Assembly (NCBI RefSeq): GCF_019097595.1
Contig: NC_080710.1
Span: 14,220,280-14,284,279, forward strand
Source of the DNA: Hemibagrus wyckioides
Taxonomy: Eukaryota; Chordata; Actinopteri; Siluriformes; Bagridae
Length of the DNA stretch: 64,000 nt
Direction of reading: 5' to 3'
Shown here: positions 28,522 through 41,255 of the stretch, piece after piece
How positions within the stretch are numbered: position 1 is the first letter of the stretch
Layout: each line of letters starts with the position of its first letter
Position numbers and translations under genes: made by a program
Notes under the pieces: model-generated
Seen by the model: the letters and a program-made list of their open reading frames with translations, nothing else
Database searches by the model: none
What the model was told of the DNA's origin: nothing

Positions 28522-31500
28522 GCATTTTCATTTTATAACTCTGTTTTATTTTTATCTTGTTATGATCCTTGTTAAAAAGTGTCCAAACCTTTCTTCCTAT
28601 GATTGCTTTGTGTCTTATTCTTGCATCTATCCCTGACAGCTCTCTCTGCAGATATAACACCAAGTTTCTCTGAATACCTAACCCCTTGCTAACTTCTTAG
28701 TCAGACAGCCCTCATGGTGGCTGCCTGATCATGACTTTTTGATCATCAGATTTTGTCTATGGGTCATCCAACAAGCAAAGCGGCATCACGCAGACCTTCC
28801 AGGTACAGCTGGCTCGTCCATGTCTGCTTGGGGCCATAAATTACATAGCTCGGCACGTCTGTTGCAGGATTCATGTGCTCTAATGGACCTCAGAGAGTCT
28901 TTCGCCATCTCGTAATCATGACAGAGATGTCAACGTGTTAGAGAAGATTTACAGCTGATTCTCACTCGTGGAGATTGTGAAATGTGCTCTCTACTTGCAG
29001 CTGTGCTGCGTGATTATCATTCCGATCACGCTGATGCTGCAGGGTAAAAGAGGAAACTCATGTAGGGAGACTGGACTATATGACGTAATCAAAATAACAC
29101 TCCAGAGAAAAAAATATATAACTCACTATTAAAAGCACACGAATAAATACATACATGCATACATTCCCTGCAAGCCTGTTATTTTATTATAATGGACCAA
29201 TTCAGAACACCACGTCTTTAGTATTAGTTGCTTGTTACTATAGTGCTGAAGAGTTAGATCTTGCAAGTCAAAGACATGGTTCAAATATTCCGGAAACATG
29301 AACATTTCAAAGGTTATAAAGTCTTTGTTGGTCCCCTGAATATCTGATTAAATATTCATCTGATGTCTATTTTTGTTAAGCCAGAGAGAACTAAATGGGT
29401 GATCTTTGCTAAATAATGTGTTGCCACTTGCAGAAAAACATGTTGGACATCACTGTAGCTGAATTCAGGTCCACAGACAATTTTTTTTTTATGCCTGTAG
29501 AAAAGTTTGACTACTCTATTTTTTATAAATGCTTTTGTTTACTAGCTAACATGCACAATGCCTATGTTGTTGTTTTTACAGAGATAATAATGTTATGATG
29601 ATGTTATAATGATGAAGGAATCAGCTCTAATGTTTAAAGATTTTTTAATTGCTAATGACAAAGGGTTTACCCTTTAAAAACATGCGATGTGTGTATATAT
29701 ATATATATACATGTAATAACACAAGATTGAAGATAGAAGATACAAACCTAGGGTGCTAGAAATATTGATTCTGATTGACTTGGCTGTTTTTTTTTTGGGA
29801 AACCAATAACCAAACTAGTATCTAAATAAAACAAATATCTCCTATATATAAAAGCAATGTGTCTACAATGACAGCAGTGATCCAATAAACTTTTGACATT
29901 GTCGAAGTTATTGAACTATGTTTAATTGTGATTGTCATTCTAATGAACATACATTTATGTAAGATGTATAAGATATATAGGCCACATGTATAACATTTAA
30001 AGTTCTACAGGCAGAATACATTCTTAACAAATTATCTGCGAAAGTAATGTGAAGTGATTTAAGTGCTTTTGAGTGATTTTGAGTTAGTTGCTTCACAATG
30101 TGTATAAAGATATTGCTTTTCTGCTTCACTGCAACATGACTAGCATCAGTCACACTTCATTTTTCCTTAAAGCTTGGGAATATCTGGAGCAATTTCATAG
30201 TCTACCAGGTCTCAATAAAATCCAGCTTCTCCTGTAGGATACTAGGCAAGGCACTTTTCTTTTCTCCCTCTTTCCCTCATATAAGATTTTCATACAGCTT
30301 GATTGACACAGAGACACACCCTAACCCATAACCCCTGAATCTAAAAGGAGAAATATCAAGTATCACATGTTGACACTTTAGGTATCAAGTATCGAGTAGT
30401 ATTAATTCTTTTTCCTGTGCTGCACTCCCTAACGCCCTGTACGGTTAATTTTCATTCAGCTGACCTAAGATCACTGAAATAATAAGAGATCACTGTTAAA
30501 TAAAATCAACATCAAAAAGCAAATCCACAGAGAGGTTTAAAAAAATGAGCTGGACTGTGTGATCCCAATGAACCCTTGTAAAAGTTTTCACCATGATTTA
30601 CACCTTCTTATACTTCAGTCCTGCTTCTACATGTTGTTGATATATCCACAAAAGCGATTGCTCTAATTCTCAGTATTTACGTTTCTGTTTTGCCGTGGAT
30701 TCATTTTGTCAGAATGTGAAAGCCCCAGTGATGCAAGGAACCAAACAGCCAGTGCTCCGAGCTGCCTGTGTCTGATATTAAAGAGTTTTTTCCAGGTTGG
30801 TGTACTGGTAACGTACACGTGTGACCACTCTGTGTCTATGTCGAGTCATTGTGGAAGAGGGTTTCACTCCCCGATAGCTTTTCCATGTGTGGGGGTTAAA
30901 TCAAATGGATAGAAGGAGGGGCAATGTGGCTTTGGCTTCTGTTGAAGTCCAGCTTCCTCAACATGAACAGGCCTCCACCCTCTCCTTATAAGAACTTCAT
31001 TCAGGAGGAAAAAGTTGTTTGTGCATGTGTGCTTTCATTGATGGAGGGCTGCGTCAATGTGCCATCACATACGTCAATTTCACTCCTAAAAACAGGAGCT
31101 GGTGAGTGCATGGATGTGTGTGTATGATTAATTTATAAATGTCATGAAACACAGGCCAATTTTGTGAGTTTTTGAATAGTGACCAACTTCATCTTGGCAC
31201 TACGAAGGTGCCTGTGTTTAAATGAGGCCCAGTAATGGAGTGATGTGAGATTAGTCACTGTGCAGTCCTCCTGACAGCGAGCAGACAGCTCTAATGTGTT
31301 GAGACCTTAAGCCAGAATCTCTCTGTTCCACTTTTCCTCAGTCTTTTCATTACGGCTGATATTTTTCAAACATAGCCTGATGATTTTGTTGCTCATTCCA
31401 ACATGATTTTTCTTGCCAGTGTTTTCTATTCTGTGATGCAAAGGCAGCTACATTTTGTCACTCATGTCTAAGGATGAAATATTTCCTAATAACTATAAGT

Positions 31501-32804
31501 CACTGCTTAGAGCTGTTTGATTTTATGGGCCCTCAGGTTTACAGTTTGCCTTGTTACTGATTGCTATGAACCTCAAGAGTTGCCAAAGCTCATGTAAGGG
31601 ATAAAACATGCCTGTCATGCCATGAACAGGTTGATTATTTACAGCACTAATTTGCCAGTGCTAGCAATTTCTTGTTGAGAAATGAAACAAGTTAGGTCTT
31701 TCTATCACTTGCATTATAATGTTATGAACATTTATTCCTTCATCAGCTTTTCTTTTCTCTCTCTCTTACAGTTAACAAGACAAAAGAATGCCACCTTCCT
31801 TAGAAAACCTAAAGGAACATGTTTACTTTCGACTGTTACAAAGACTGGAGAAAGACTCCACATCATGCACATGCTTTTATAAAATTTTTTCATTTTGGAG
31901 TGTCCATCATACAAGTCACTTTGAAAGTTGTTCCTATATAAATGATAGTGTATTAAAATAAGCACTTTAATATACATTAAACCTCAGATTGGCTTTTCAT
32001 CCAGAATTTAAGACTGAACCATCCTAAATGATCACCTCAACCAATCAGGAAAGAGAGTTCATCAGAATAGTATATGTAATAATATGAAATGCCACAGACA
32101 GTAAGTGCCCCACTCATATAGATATTTTAATTATTAGAAAGCAATGTAAAAGACAATACAAGTTTGGTTATTTTTCATGTGTATATGTTCTGGCTGGTTG
32201 AAGTTAGCAGCTAAGCGCTGCAGTGTGGTTTTGATCAGCACTCAGTTGTTGCTTCAGCCTCTTTAAAAGCTCCTTCTGTTCTGAAAATAAAGCCGGGGAG
32301 TAAAATGAATAAACCATCACTCATGTGCCCTATCACAAAAGAAAACAAACACATCCTGCCAGGGAGGTGTTGGTTGACACCCTGTGTGTTAAGTCTGTGC
32401 CGCCTGTAGGAAATTTGATTAAATGCGTCAAAGTGATGGCGACCACATTTGTCTGGGAGGGGAGCTTTTTCATTTGTCTTTAATACCCAAGTTTAATTTC
32501 ATGATTGACTAAAGCTCCAGGTGCTTAGTTAATGTCCACCAGATGAGTGCTGCCACAATCCCAATTTTCCAGTGCAAGCTGTGGCTAATAAAAGCCTGGA
32601 TTTTTGCAGATACCCCTTGTATTTGGCCTCTCCAAGAGGCAGAGGGAGAGTGAGCGAGACCGCAATGTTATATTATGTTTTTATTAAAGCACATGATTGA
32701 CAGCTAAGGAAGATTTTTCCAGCATTAAAACCCAGGCCCAATTGGATGGAATAGAGTGCACTGGGATCTGGCTCTCAGCTGCTGGTCCTGGTTCTTCAGG
32801 ACAC

Positions 32805-32839
<35 letters not shown>

Positions 32840-33900
32840 ATGTATGTGTCTGTATCTGAAACCCTGGGATCTGACAGACTTCCCCAAAAGCACTCAGAGA
32901 ATTCTTTTACAATCAAAAAAATGTTAACTTTGCCTCTGAATTCAACAGATAGAGAGTGAAAGGTCTAAAGGCTCAATGTAGCTGGAACTACAGAAACACT
33001 CCCCATGTCTAATCTGCATCCAATTAGGCAACTATAAAATCCACATGACCCAATAAATCATCCAATAATACATGAATACGAGCTATTTGCATAGCCATAT
33101 ACATTGATGCCTATAAAAACTTTAAAACTCTAAGACTGTTTGGACTCGCCAGACTGGGACAAGTTTTTGTAAGTCCATCTGTATTGCCATACAAAATATT
33201 CCAGAAATGAGACAATAGTAAAACCATGGTTCATTAAAAAAAATGAGAGACCTGTGCACAGTGAGAGTCAAAACCTATAAAAGCAGTGATAGGGAAGGTT
33301 AGACACTGCCAGTACTGGACTCATTAAGAATAAATTGGAAGAGCAGTTTGCTGACAAAGCCAGAGAGATCTGGAACAGCTTTAAAAAGATGAGTAAGTGA
33401 AACTACTCCCCAGGGACATTTAACTTCTTCTGATTCTTACTTTAAAAGGATTATAATCCCTACCAAGACATGTGTCATCTCTTTTGTTCAATTTCTTTCC
33501 ACATAAAATGTATATAACTGCAATACTAATCCCAAGTGGAGGTTTAGATTTACACACAGAATAAAATAACACATTCAAACGTTATCTACTAATCAGGTGG
33601 GGTATTGTGCAAATTATTGTATAATATATTGTTGCAATGTGTTGCAAATATTTATCTGTTAAATTCAGTGTGGAAAATGGGAAGTTATACCAGCAGGAAA
33701 CAATTAATCCAATAGTCCAAAAGCCAGTAAAGATGGAGAAGTGTTGTTTTTTGCCCGCTGGGATGATGACAGGATTAGTTGGCAGGAACTCAAGGTCCAG
33801 ACGAGGATCATGCAACTGCAGAGAGTTGAGTGTGTGTGTAAGAGAGAAAAGGAGCTGTGGTGAATGTGAATTTGCCACCTGTAGTTCATTTATTATTCCT
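28522..33900. other. Intergenic between secreted gene and scx, distal part
   Basis: No gene recognised. Contains a non-repetitive, moderately GC-rich block at about 28740-29060 (see findings), a CT microsatellite at 32805-32838 and otherwise AT-rich sequence. The longest open frames (about 120 codons near 33600-34000, on both strands) lie partly in repeat and lack other support. Confidence 0.5.
32805..32838. repeat. (CT)n microsatellite
   Basis: About 16 CT units. Confidence 0.93.
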
Positions 33901-33904
33901 CTCC

Positions 33905-34682
33905 ACTCACTTAGAATTTTATTGGGAACACTTGTGCACATATTCATTCATTATCTAATCAGCCAATTTTGTAGCAGCAATGCAATCCATAAAGGCATGC
34001 AGACACAGGCAAGCAGCTTCAGGTAATGTTCATATCAACCATCAGCATAAAGATGTGATTTTGACCATGGCCTGATTGTTTTTGCCAGACAGGTTGGTTT
34101 GAGTATTTCTGGTATAACTGATCTACTGGGATTTTAGTGAGACACACAATGGTCTCTAGAGATTACCCAGAATGGTGAAATGAAGAAATAACATTCACAG
34201 AGCAGCAGTTCTGCTGACAGAAACACTTTATTGATGATTGAAGTCAGCGGAGAATGTCCAGACTAGTTTTAACCGACAGAAGGGCTGCAGAAACTCAGAT
34301 AACCTCTCTGTACTATTGTGGTAAGCAGAAAAGCATCTCAAAATGCCCAACACCTTGTGGCGGTTGAGATACAACAGCAGAAGACCTCATCAACTTCTAC
34401 TTCTGTGAGCCAAGAACTGAAAGCTGAGGCTGCAGTGGGAACCGGCTCACTTAAACTGGACAGTTTAAGATTAAAAAAATGTAGCCTGGTCTGATGAATC
34501 TCCATTTCTGCTGAGGCATACTTACGGTAGAGTCAGAATTTGGAGCCACCAGCATGAATCCATGGACCGAACATGCCATCTTATGGAATCCATGCTGAAA
34601 AGAACTGAGGCAGTTTTGAAAGCAAAGTAAGGCTTTACTCAGTATAAGTATGTGTTCCTTATAAAGTGCACAATGAGTATAT
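33905..34682 (+). pseudogene. Tc1-like transposon relic, nearly full length
   Basis: Follows the same family as 7040-8015 from end to end: 'attatctaatcagccaatttt', 'gattttgaccatggcctga', 'gtttgagtatttctggtataactg', 'gtctctagagattacccagaatgg', 'gcagaaaagcatctcaaaatg', 'gcctggtctgatgaatctcc' (the SDES catalytic block) and 'gaatccatggaccga'. The tail near 34650-34682 matches the 'gtgttcct-ataaagtgc' end. Stops and indels inactivate it. Confidence 0.75.
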
Positions 34683-36150
34683 TTGCAAGATTCCTTTTTA
34701 GAGAACTAAAGGAACTTAATATTTTTATATAGAGTGAAGCATATGTAATATTATCTTAAATCTGACCAACCACTAATTTACTTCTTTTTGTGTGTCATCT
34801 CTGCAAGTCTAGAAGATGTCTTTTTGTTCTACACCGAAGAATGTCGAAAATATGTATGTGTTGCAGTTCACTGCCCCAGTGATGTTGTTCAGTCTTTTTA
34901 CTGCTCCCTGTTTTTGGGGTTGCAACTGCAGATTATCCGGTCTGCATATTCATCCAGTTCAGCACAGGATTTATACCACTTGCACTTTCTGACATTCTTC
35001 TCATATTATCCAGGATCGGGACTAGCACTGAGAGTTAACCACTCAGTGGATAGGTTGGTTCCATGACCACAGCAGTGAGAGTGCAGGATCCTGTCACTGG
35101 ACCACCAGGGAATTCAGTGATAAGCTGTTATATTTGTTTCAACAATATCATAGTATCTACTTGCAAAAACACAGATGACACTCCAAGTAAAAGATTTCAA
35201 TTAAAATGATCAGAAATCAGTGTCTGTCTAATGCCTGGAATATCCAAGATGTTCTATTTCTATCATTTTATATTTCTATCACTGACAAAATTTCAGGACT
35301 GTTGATTAATGAAATATGTTTTCAAATGTTTTGTGGAATAAGTTGATTTTAATGTAATGACGTGCTCATGAAACTGGAAAGCAAACAATAAGTAAAATCC
35401 TTTACAGAGTTGCGGTCAGATAATGCACTAATAAACATAGACTGAACTTCAATGCACTATTTTGGTGCTGCTAGAAATTTTAGTTCTAGAAAACATTTCT
35501 TTATAGATTGTGTAGGAATTTCTGTTCCTGCATGAAAACAGGAATATATTCTACATCATGCAAAGTATTAATCAGACAGATTCTCATACTGATGGCTGCT
35601 TTAGTCAACACATACCTTAGAAGATGAGATAATTCACTCAAATTCACACTGTCTGAATAATCAGCATGTACAATCACATGCAGGCTTCAGAACCAAAATC
35701 AACTAATCAACTAACCGACTGATGGGAGTGGTTTATGGCTTCTTGCCTTGACTTTGCATTTGATATTGAGCCTCTCAATCACATAGTGTAATGATCAGGA
35801 GGAGTAACCTCACACATAGATGACAGAGAGCAGGCAGTGTACTTCCCTGCAGCAGAGCAATATACATTTCGAACAAAACAAAAATGCTGCAAACATCTAT
35901 TTAACTCCAGCAGTCAGTGCATGCTCTCTGTAGTAACAGGAAGTTAGGATGGCTCTGCAGCTCTGAGAATACGATTGTGCTGCTGCCGGATAATGGATTC
36001 AGACAGGGGAAGTTGGAGTAAATGATCTGAACAAACTACGCAGGTCACAAAGTTCAGAGTTCACAGTGGGTCAGTCAGCACCAGCCTGAAGCTGGCTGAA
36101 GAATCACTAAGATATTTGTTCAATATTTGTTTTCAATTTTGAAAGTAATA
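34683..36150. other. Intergenic, nothing recognised
   Basis: AT-rich, non-coding. No repeat family named. Confidence 0.5.
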
Positions 36151-36151
36151 T

Positions 36152-36475
36152 GCATCCATTCATTCACTCATTTATTCATCTTCAACAACTGCTTTATCGT
36201 GGTTAGGGTCACAGAGATCCCTGGGGCACTAGGCAAACCTGAATGAGCTGCCTGTGCATCACCATGCATACACACATTCCCAGACTCATTCACACCTTTA
36301 GAATCACCAATCTGCCTACCAGTATGTTTTTGGGGAGAAGCCAGAGAAAATCCACATGGATACAGGGAAAGCATGCAAAACTCAGCACAGAGAGTGACCT
36401 GAGCTCAGGATTGAACTGGAGATCTGGAGCTGTGAGGGGACAAAGCTGTGCCCCTGTACTACCTCTATTTTAGAA
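36152..36475 (-). repeat. Fish SINE-type repeat, reverse copy
   Basis: Starts with an attcattcactc tail and 'aactgctttatcgtggttag', then 'agaaaatccacatggatac', and ends 'gatctggagctgtgagg'. This is the reverse complement order of the element at 8730-9056. Confidence 0.65.
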
Positions 36476-36848
36476 CAGTGTCTCTGTTATCAAATTACAA
36501 TCAGCCCAGTGCTTAACACAGGAAGTAAACCTTCCGAGATGTTTGTCTGATAAGAATAAACCATTTTTCAGCATAAATACGACATGACCTTAAATATAAA
36601 ATACATGCACAAATATCTTCTTTTGTACATATAACGCATGGATCTTTTTTTTTTCAATGTCTACTTGAAATGTTGAGTCAGTATGATAGACAATATGATC
36701 ATTGTGCCATGCTGAAATTTTAACATAGATTTATCATAAGTATTAAAAGGCAATAAAATGACAATCAGTCTCATCAGCTGATCAGCTGAGCCGGAGTGAG
36801 AAAAGGACGGCATGGAGACTGAAAGTATGTGTACTGATAGAAGTAAAT

Positions 36849-36850
<2 letters not shown>

Positions 36851-36881
<31 letters not shown>
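36851..36881. repeat. (GT)n microsatellite
   Basis: About 15 GT units. Confidence 0.93.
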
Positions 36882-36882
<1 letters not shown>

Positions 36883-37002
36883 TCGGGGGAAGGGTGGTTG
36901 TGTAACAGAATCTACAGGTAAAGTAGAGGACAGTTTGTGACTGATAATTTGCCAGAACGCAACCTGCAGATCTCATCTCCTGTGAAAACAAACATCCAAT
37001 GG

Positions 37003-37042
<40 letters not shown>

Positions 37043-37072
37043 ACTCTCTCTCACACACACACACACACACAC
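37003..37072. repeat. (CT)n(CA)n microsatellite
   Basis: Compound repeat; open frames encoding Ser-Leu runs across it are artefacts. Confidence 0.93.
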
Positions 37073-37327
37073 ATCTTGACTTCTCTGTCATTAAGCAGTT
37101 ATCATTTTCCTTTTTCTTGTCATTAATGAGTTGATTTAATAGCAAATGAAGCACTAGTGTTAAGTGTATAGAAAACTATTTTGATACCAAAATCTGATGA
37201 CAAACATAATAAGCGGCACAGACCTACAGAAGATTATTTACTTCACATAATAACTGGCATCACCACATGTCACATTATAAGCAAAGCAGACACAGGTAAG
37301 GGCTGATGTTCAAAAATCTGAAAGAAC

Positions 37328-37333
37328 TTTATT
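37328..37333 (-). terminator. Candidate polyadenylation signal of scx
   Basis: AATAAA on the minus strand (TTTATT on +), about 400 bases after the scx stop codon. No nearer canonical signal was noticed. Confidence 0.4.
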
Positions 37334-37736
37334 CCACTCTTGCTGTTAAGGCTGGAGCAGGTCAAAGATGAACTGATTCATCTCCATTATAGTATAGCAT
37401 TTAGCAAATCAGTGCTGAGTTCTTCTTTTGATATCATGAATATTATATGCAGTCCTTTGTCTTCTCAATGCTCAAATTTATAAAGAGTCTCAATGTGCCC
37501 AGTTCAGCACAAACATTGTGTGCTAGTGATGGAAAGTAAAGTCCTCAAAGCTCTGTCGCATGAAGCAACTGTTGCAAAGTGATCGCTTTTAATCCACAGT
37601 GATGCAGTCCATTAATAAATGTACAATTACAGGATAAATAAAAGTTCATGTATACTGCAGTAGCATACTTACAATACATTAGGAAAAAATATACAGATTG
37701 AGTTCAGGTGAATGCACAGTATGTTCCTCTTCATCA

Positions 37737-39913
37737 TTAACTTCTTATAGCTGTTTTTCTTTCTCTGTCTTTGTTCTGAAACACCAAAGCAATAACAATC
37801 GGTCAGTTGTATAGCAATTTTCAAGATTCTGTTGTAATAGATCTTGATATGAACACATAAAATACAGACAGTAAAATACTTTTCAACTCTGAATGGCGTA
37901 ACTATCCATAAATAAGCCGCCAGCCTTTCTTCAGTGCCGTGAGAAGTAATTAGAGGTTTATCTGAAAGTGAGCGCTTTTAGGGAACATGATCTCCTTGAG
38001 GTACAGGGTGTCTGGCCATAACGTCAGCTGAGGGGGCAGCATGCCTCACTTTTTCCAATTACACTTATGTGCTGTGAGAGGCAGCTGGCATTAATTAATC
38101 TGGTTCACACTGTTGGTAACCTGAGGTTAGTGCCATCGCTACACGTAAACCATTCGTTTGTATCTGAATTCTGATGTGTAATGCATGATATGTAAACTGA
38201 TATATAATGATATACAACTGTGGATTAATCTAGTCGAACTAACTGCTCTTAAAGGTTGAATGTGTTATGTAGTAATACCACATCATTGCAGCCATGCTTT
38301 TAAGCAGAAACTGATTAGATTACCAAGCTTCCTTAAGCTGAACTGAAAAAGACCAGTATGTTTTCTGAGTGTTTGTGTACATGAAAAAAAATCAGTGTTA
38401 TTGCATTAACCCAATTGACATAATTCCATTTTATGTTTGATTTTAAACATTGAATGATGTCAGAGAATTAAATGTATGTTTTATTTATTGAGCCATTTGC
38501 ATGTCTTTCTTTTAGAGTTGTTGAAACAGGTACTAGACTTTGGTCATATGGTTCAGTCTTCTGATAAAGTGATGATTTAAGAGCTTCTGCAGGGAAGCTG
38601 GCATTAATTAGGATCCGAGGGACATCCACCGATCGTAGACCAGTGATCTAACTGGAATTGTAGGAATTTTGTGAGCCAGATGTTTCCAGAGCTGCACACA
38701 GTCATGTGGGATGCACAGTCATTTGTCTACAGCCTTCTGTGTGTGCTGACACACACTCACTAGCATATTCCTGACTTTTATTGGCTATTTATCATGTTCA
38801 TTCTGTTACACAGGAATTGCTTCACACATATAAACAAAACTATGATGTTTCAAAATCTAAATTAGTCACGTTTTTTTTTAGACTGAATATGATGAAAATG
38901 TAAGCCAAACGCATGATCTGTATACATGTACTGTAAAGTAATAGATGCACTGTACATGACATTGAACTGGGGGAGTGTTTTGAAGTCTAGACAGTTACCT
39001 TGAAATTCATATGCAGTGACATTCATTTAGATCAAGTTGGTTGTAGCATGTAGTGAGACTCTAAAAACCTTTGGTCAATTTCTATTTTATAAATAATAAA
39101 TAAGTAATATGGTGTGTCAACACATTTTTAAATGTATACACCATTACTCAGCCTAAATCCACTAAATCTACAAAAGTCACAAATTAGGCTAAACTTAGGG
39201 AACAAAGAGACTTTGGAATATAAAGAATTTAAAGAAAAAATAATTTTAGGATGAGAACTTCCATTAATAAACTATGCTTTAAAAAAGCCAAGGTGGCTTG
39301 ATCTAAACTACTTCATATAATATCAACAAATTTCTCTGTTGTACTTTGTGATACTCACCAGTCTTCTCTGGTTACTGAGGCAGAAAGTGCAGATCTGTCG
39401 GGGCTGGGAGTTCTCTGAGTCTGGACTTGCATCTATGGTCTTATGGAGATGGTTGTGTAGAGCCCCTGTGCTTTTATGGCAGGGCTGCCCATCTCCACAT
39501 GCTTCTCCCACCAATAGTACATTTTCCAGGTGAGAGATGTAGCTGGAAGCCAGCCGTAACGTCTCGATCTTGGACAGCTTCCTGTCAGCCGGTTCAGTGG
39601 GTATGAGTGTCCTCAGAGCTGTAAAAGCCATGTTCACGCTGTTTGTCCGGTCCCGCTCTCGAGCATTCGCCACATTACGCTGTCGAGTCTCAGAAATTGG
39701 CAAGTGAAGTTCTGTGGCTTCAACTGATGGCCTGCAGCCATACTTCCGTTTGCGAGAGTCTGCTTTGATAGCGTTGTACCCAGGAGTTGAAAGATGAAAG
39801 GATTTGTCATCGGATCCTGAGCTTTCGCTGCCGTTCTCATCATCCTCTGAGAGAGCGCTAATCTCAGAGTAAAGGAAACGGGCAGGAGACGGGTGTACCA
39901 TGGCGAAGGACAT
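37737..39913 (-). CDS. scx: Scleraxis, bHLH transcription factor
   Basis: Two exons on the minus strand, 39913-39359 and 37775-37737, joined across a 1583-bp GT-AG intron, give 197 residues. The first holds an acidic serine-rich stretch ([15 protein letters not shown]), a basic RKRK signal near residue 54 and the bHLH domain at about residues 77-134 ([12 protein letters not shown], loop [18 protein letters not shown], helix [13 protein letters not shown]). [11 protein letters not shown] after the bHLH and [10 protein letters not shown] mark the scleraxis/paraxis family; ASSYISHL and [10 protein letters not shown] favour scleraxis over TCF15. The second exon encodes only [12 protein letters not shown], the conserved scleraxis C-terminus. 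The protein drives tendon and ligament progenitor fate as an E-protein heterodimer. NMAF replaces the usual NTAF in helix 1. An in-frame upstream ATG at 40033 exists, but MSFAM matches the family start. Which teleost copy (scxa or scxb) is not settled. Confidence 0.93.
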
Positions 39914-40330
39914 CGTCACCTGCTGTGTCTCACACTCACAGCCTTCCACCAAGGGGGACTGTAGTCTTCCTCTTTTAAACCAGTCCTCACACTGCAACAG
40001 GGACAAACCTTCACACAACTTGTTGCCCCTCAATCTTATTCACCAACACGAGACAAACCGTTGTCCCTCACTTAGTGAACAGCAGCACTCTGTCTGCGGA
40101 AATCCAGCGTTGTCTTACACCAATCCTTTGATGATAGACTCAGTCGCTTCATGATGATTTAATCATTATGAGTTCATATTCCTTCTGAAGATTTCTCTTA
40201 AAGAGAACCAGTGTGTCAAGCACCAGTCTGAGTGGGTGAATAAGTGGAAAAGTATATAGTGTGTTGCACTAGCGTTCATCCCTCAACAGTTCCACATGTT
40301 ATTATGGCTGAGTGTTTCCTTATGCCTTGG

Positions 40331-40338
40331 CTTTATAG
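40331..40338 (-). promoter_or_regulatory. Candidate TATA box of scx
   Basis: CTATAAAG on the minus strand, about 420 bases before the start codon, gives a likely start near 40303. A second TATA-like ACTATATACT at 40251-40260 is an alternative that would shorten the 5' UTR to about 310 bases. Confidence 0.4.
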
Positions 40339-40340
40339 GG

Positions 40341-40352
40341 TGCGTGTGTGCG

Positions 40353-40393
<41 letters not shown>
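40341..40393. repeat. (GT)n(GA)n microsatellite near scx promoter
   Basis: GT/GC then GA units immediately upstream of the candidate scx TATA box. Confidence 0.92.
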
Positions 40394-40394
<1 letters not shown>

Positions 40395-40987
40395 TATAGT
40401 AGTGGTGGGGGAGTGGCTGGGGACTGCTCCCCCTCTTTCACTGTAAACGCAAAATCCAGGGTGAAAATGCAATGGAGCTCACACACATTTATTGATTCAA
40501 ACATGTCTCCTTCATTGACATGGTGAGAAATTGAAACCTGATGGTCTTCTACAAATTGTGTTCTGTATCACTGCTTAAAATCTAAACACAAAAAAAATCC
40601 TTCTCTTCACCGCATAAATAGTGTATACTGCTAAAAAAATACTTGAGTCTTTCTCACCTAAAAGACATACAGTTATAATAAACAGAAATGATTACAGTTT
40701 GGGTTAACCCCTCAACTCCCACAAGCTGCAAATGATTCCAAACAAAGATTCATTATATTCCTGTTAGTCTCACTGCAGTCACTGAATAATTCATAGTAAT
40801 AACTGAGTAATATTTGTAAGGAGTAGCACACTGTGTGTTCAAGGGTTAAATCAAACAAATGCTTTGCTGAATGTCAATGCTACAGGCAATCCTATATTAT
40901 TCTTATTATATATTCATAACATTAGCTAAAAGTGCTAAGACTGGAGACTTTGTGCATAGTGCTGATTAAAAAGGAAGTGCTTCAGGA

Positions 40988-41255
40988 AAGCATGGCACAG
41001 TGGTGCAGTAGCTAGGTTTGCTGCCTCATAGCTCCAGGGTCTCTGGTTCCGTCCTGAGCTCAAGTTACTGTCTGTGTGGTGTTTCTGTGCATGCTCATGT
41101 GGGTTTCCTCCAGGTCCACCTCTCTGGATTATGTGAGGTAAAGGTGTGTGGACTGGACTGGCATCCCATCCAGAGTGCAGTCCTGCCTCCTGTCCAGTGA
41201 TCCCAAAAAACAACCTGACCAGGTTGTAGGTGGTTACTGAAAGGGAGTGAGTGCT
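40988..41255 (+). repeat. Fish SINE-type repeat
   Basis: Blocks 'gcatggcacagtggtgcagta', 'gcctcatagctccagggtc', 'tcctgagctcaagttactg', 'gtgggtttcctccagg' and 'ctgaccaggttgtaggtgg' follow the element at 8730-9056, here without a long tail. Confidence 0.65.

Noticed and set aside
33582..34026. 121- and 129-codon open frames on opposite strands
   Set aside because: They overlap each other and run into a Tc1 relic; no recognisable protein features.
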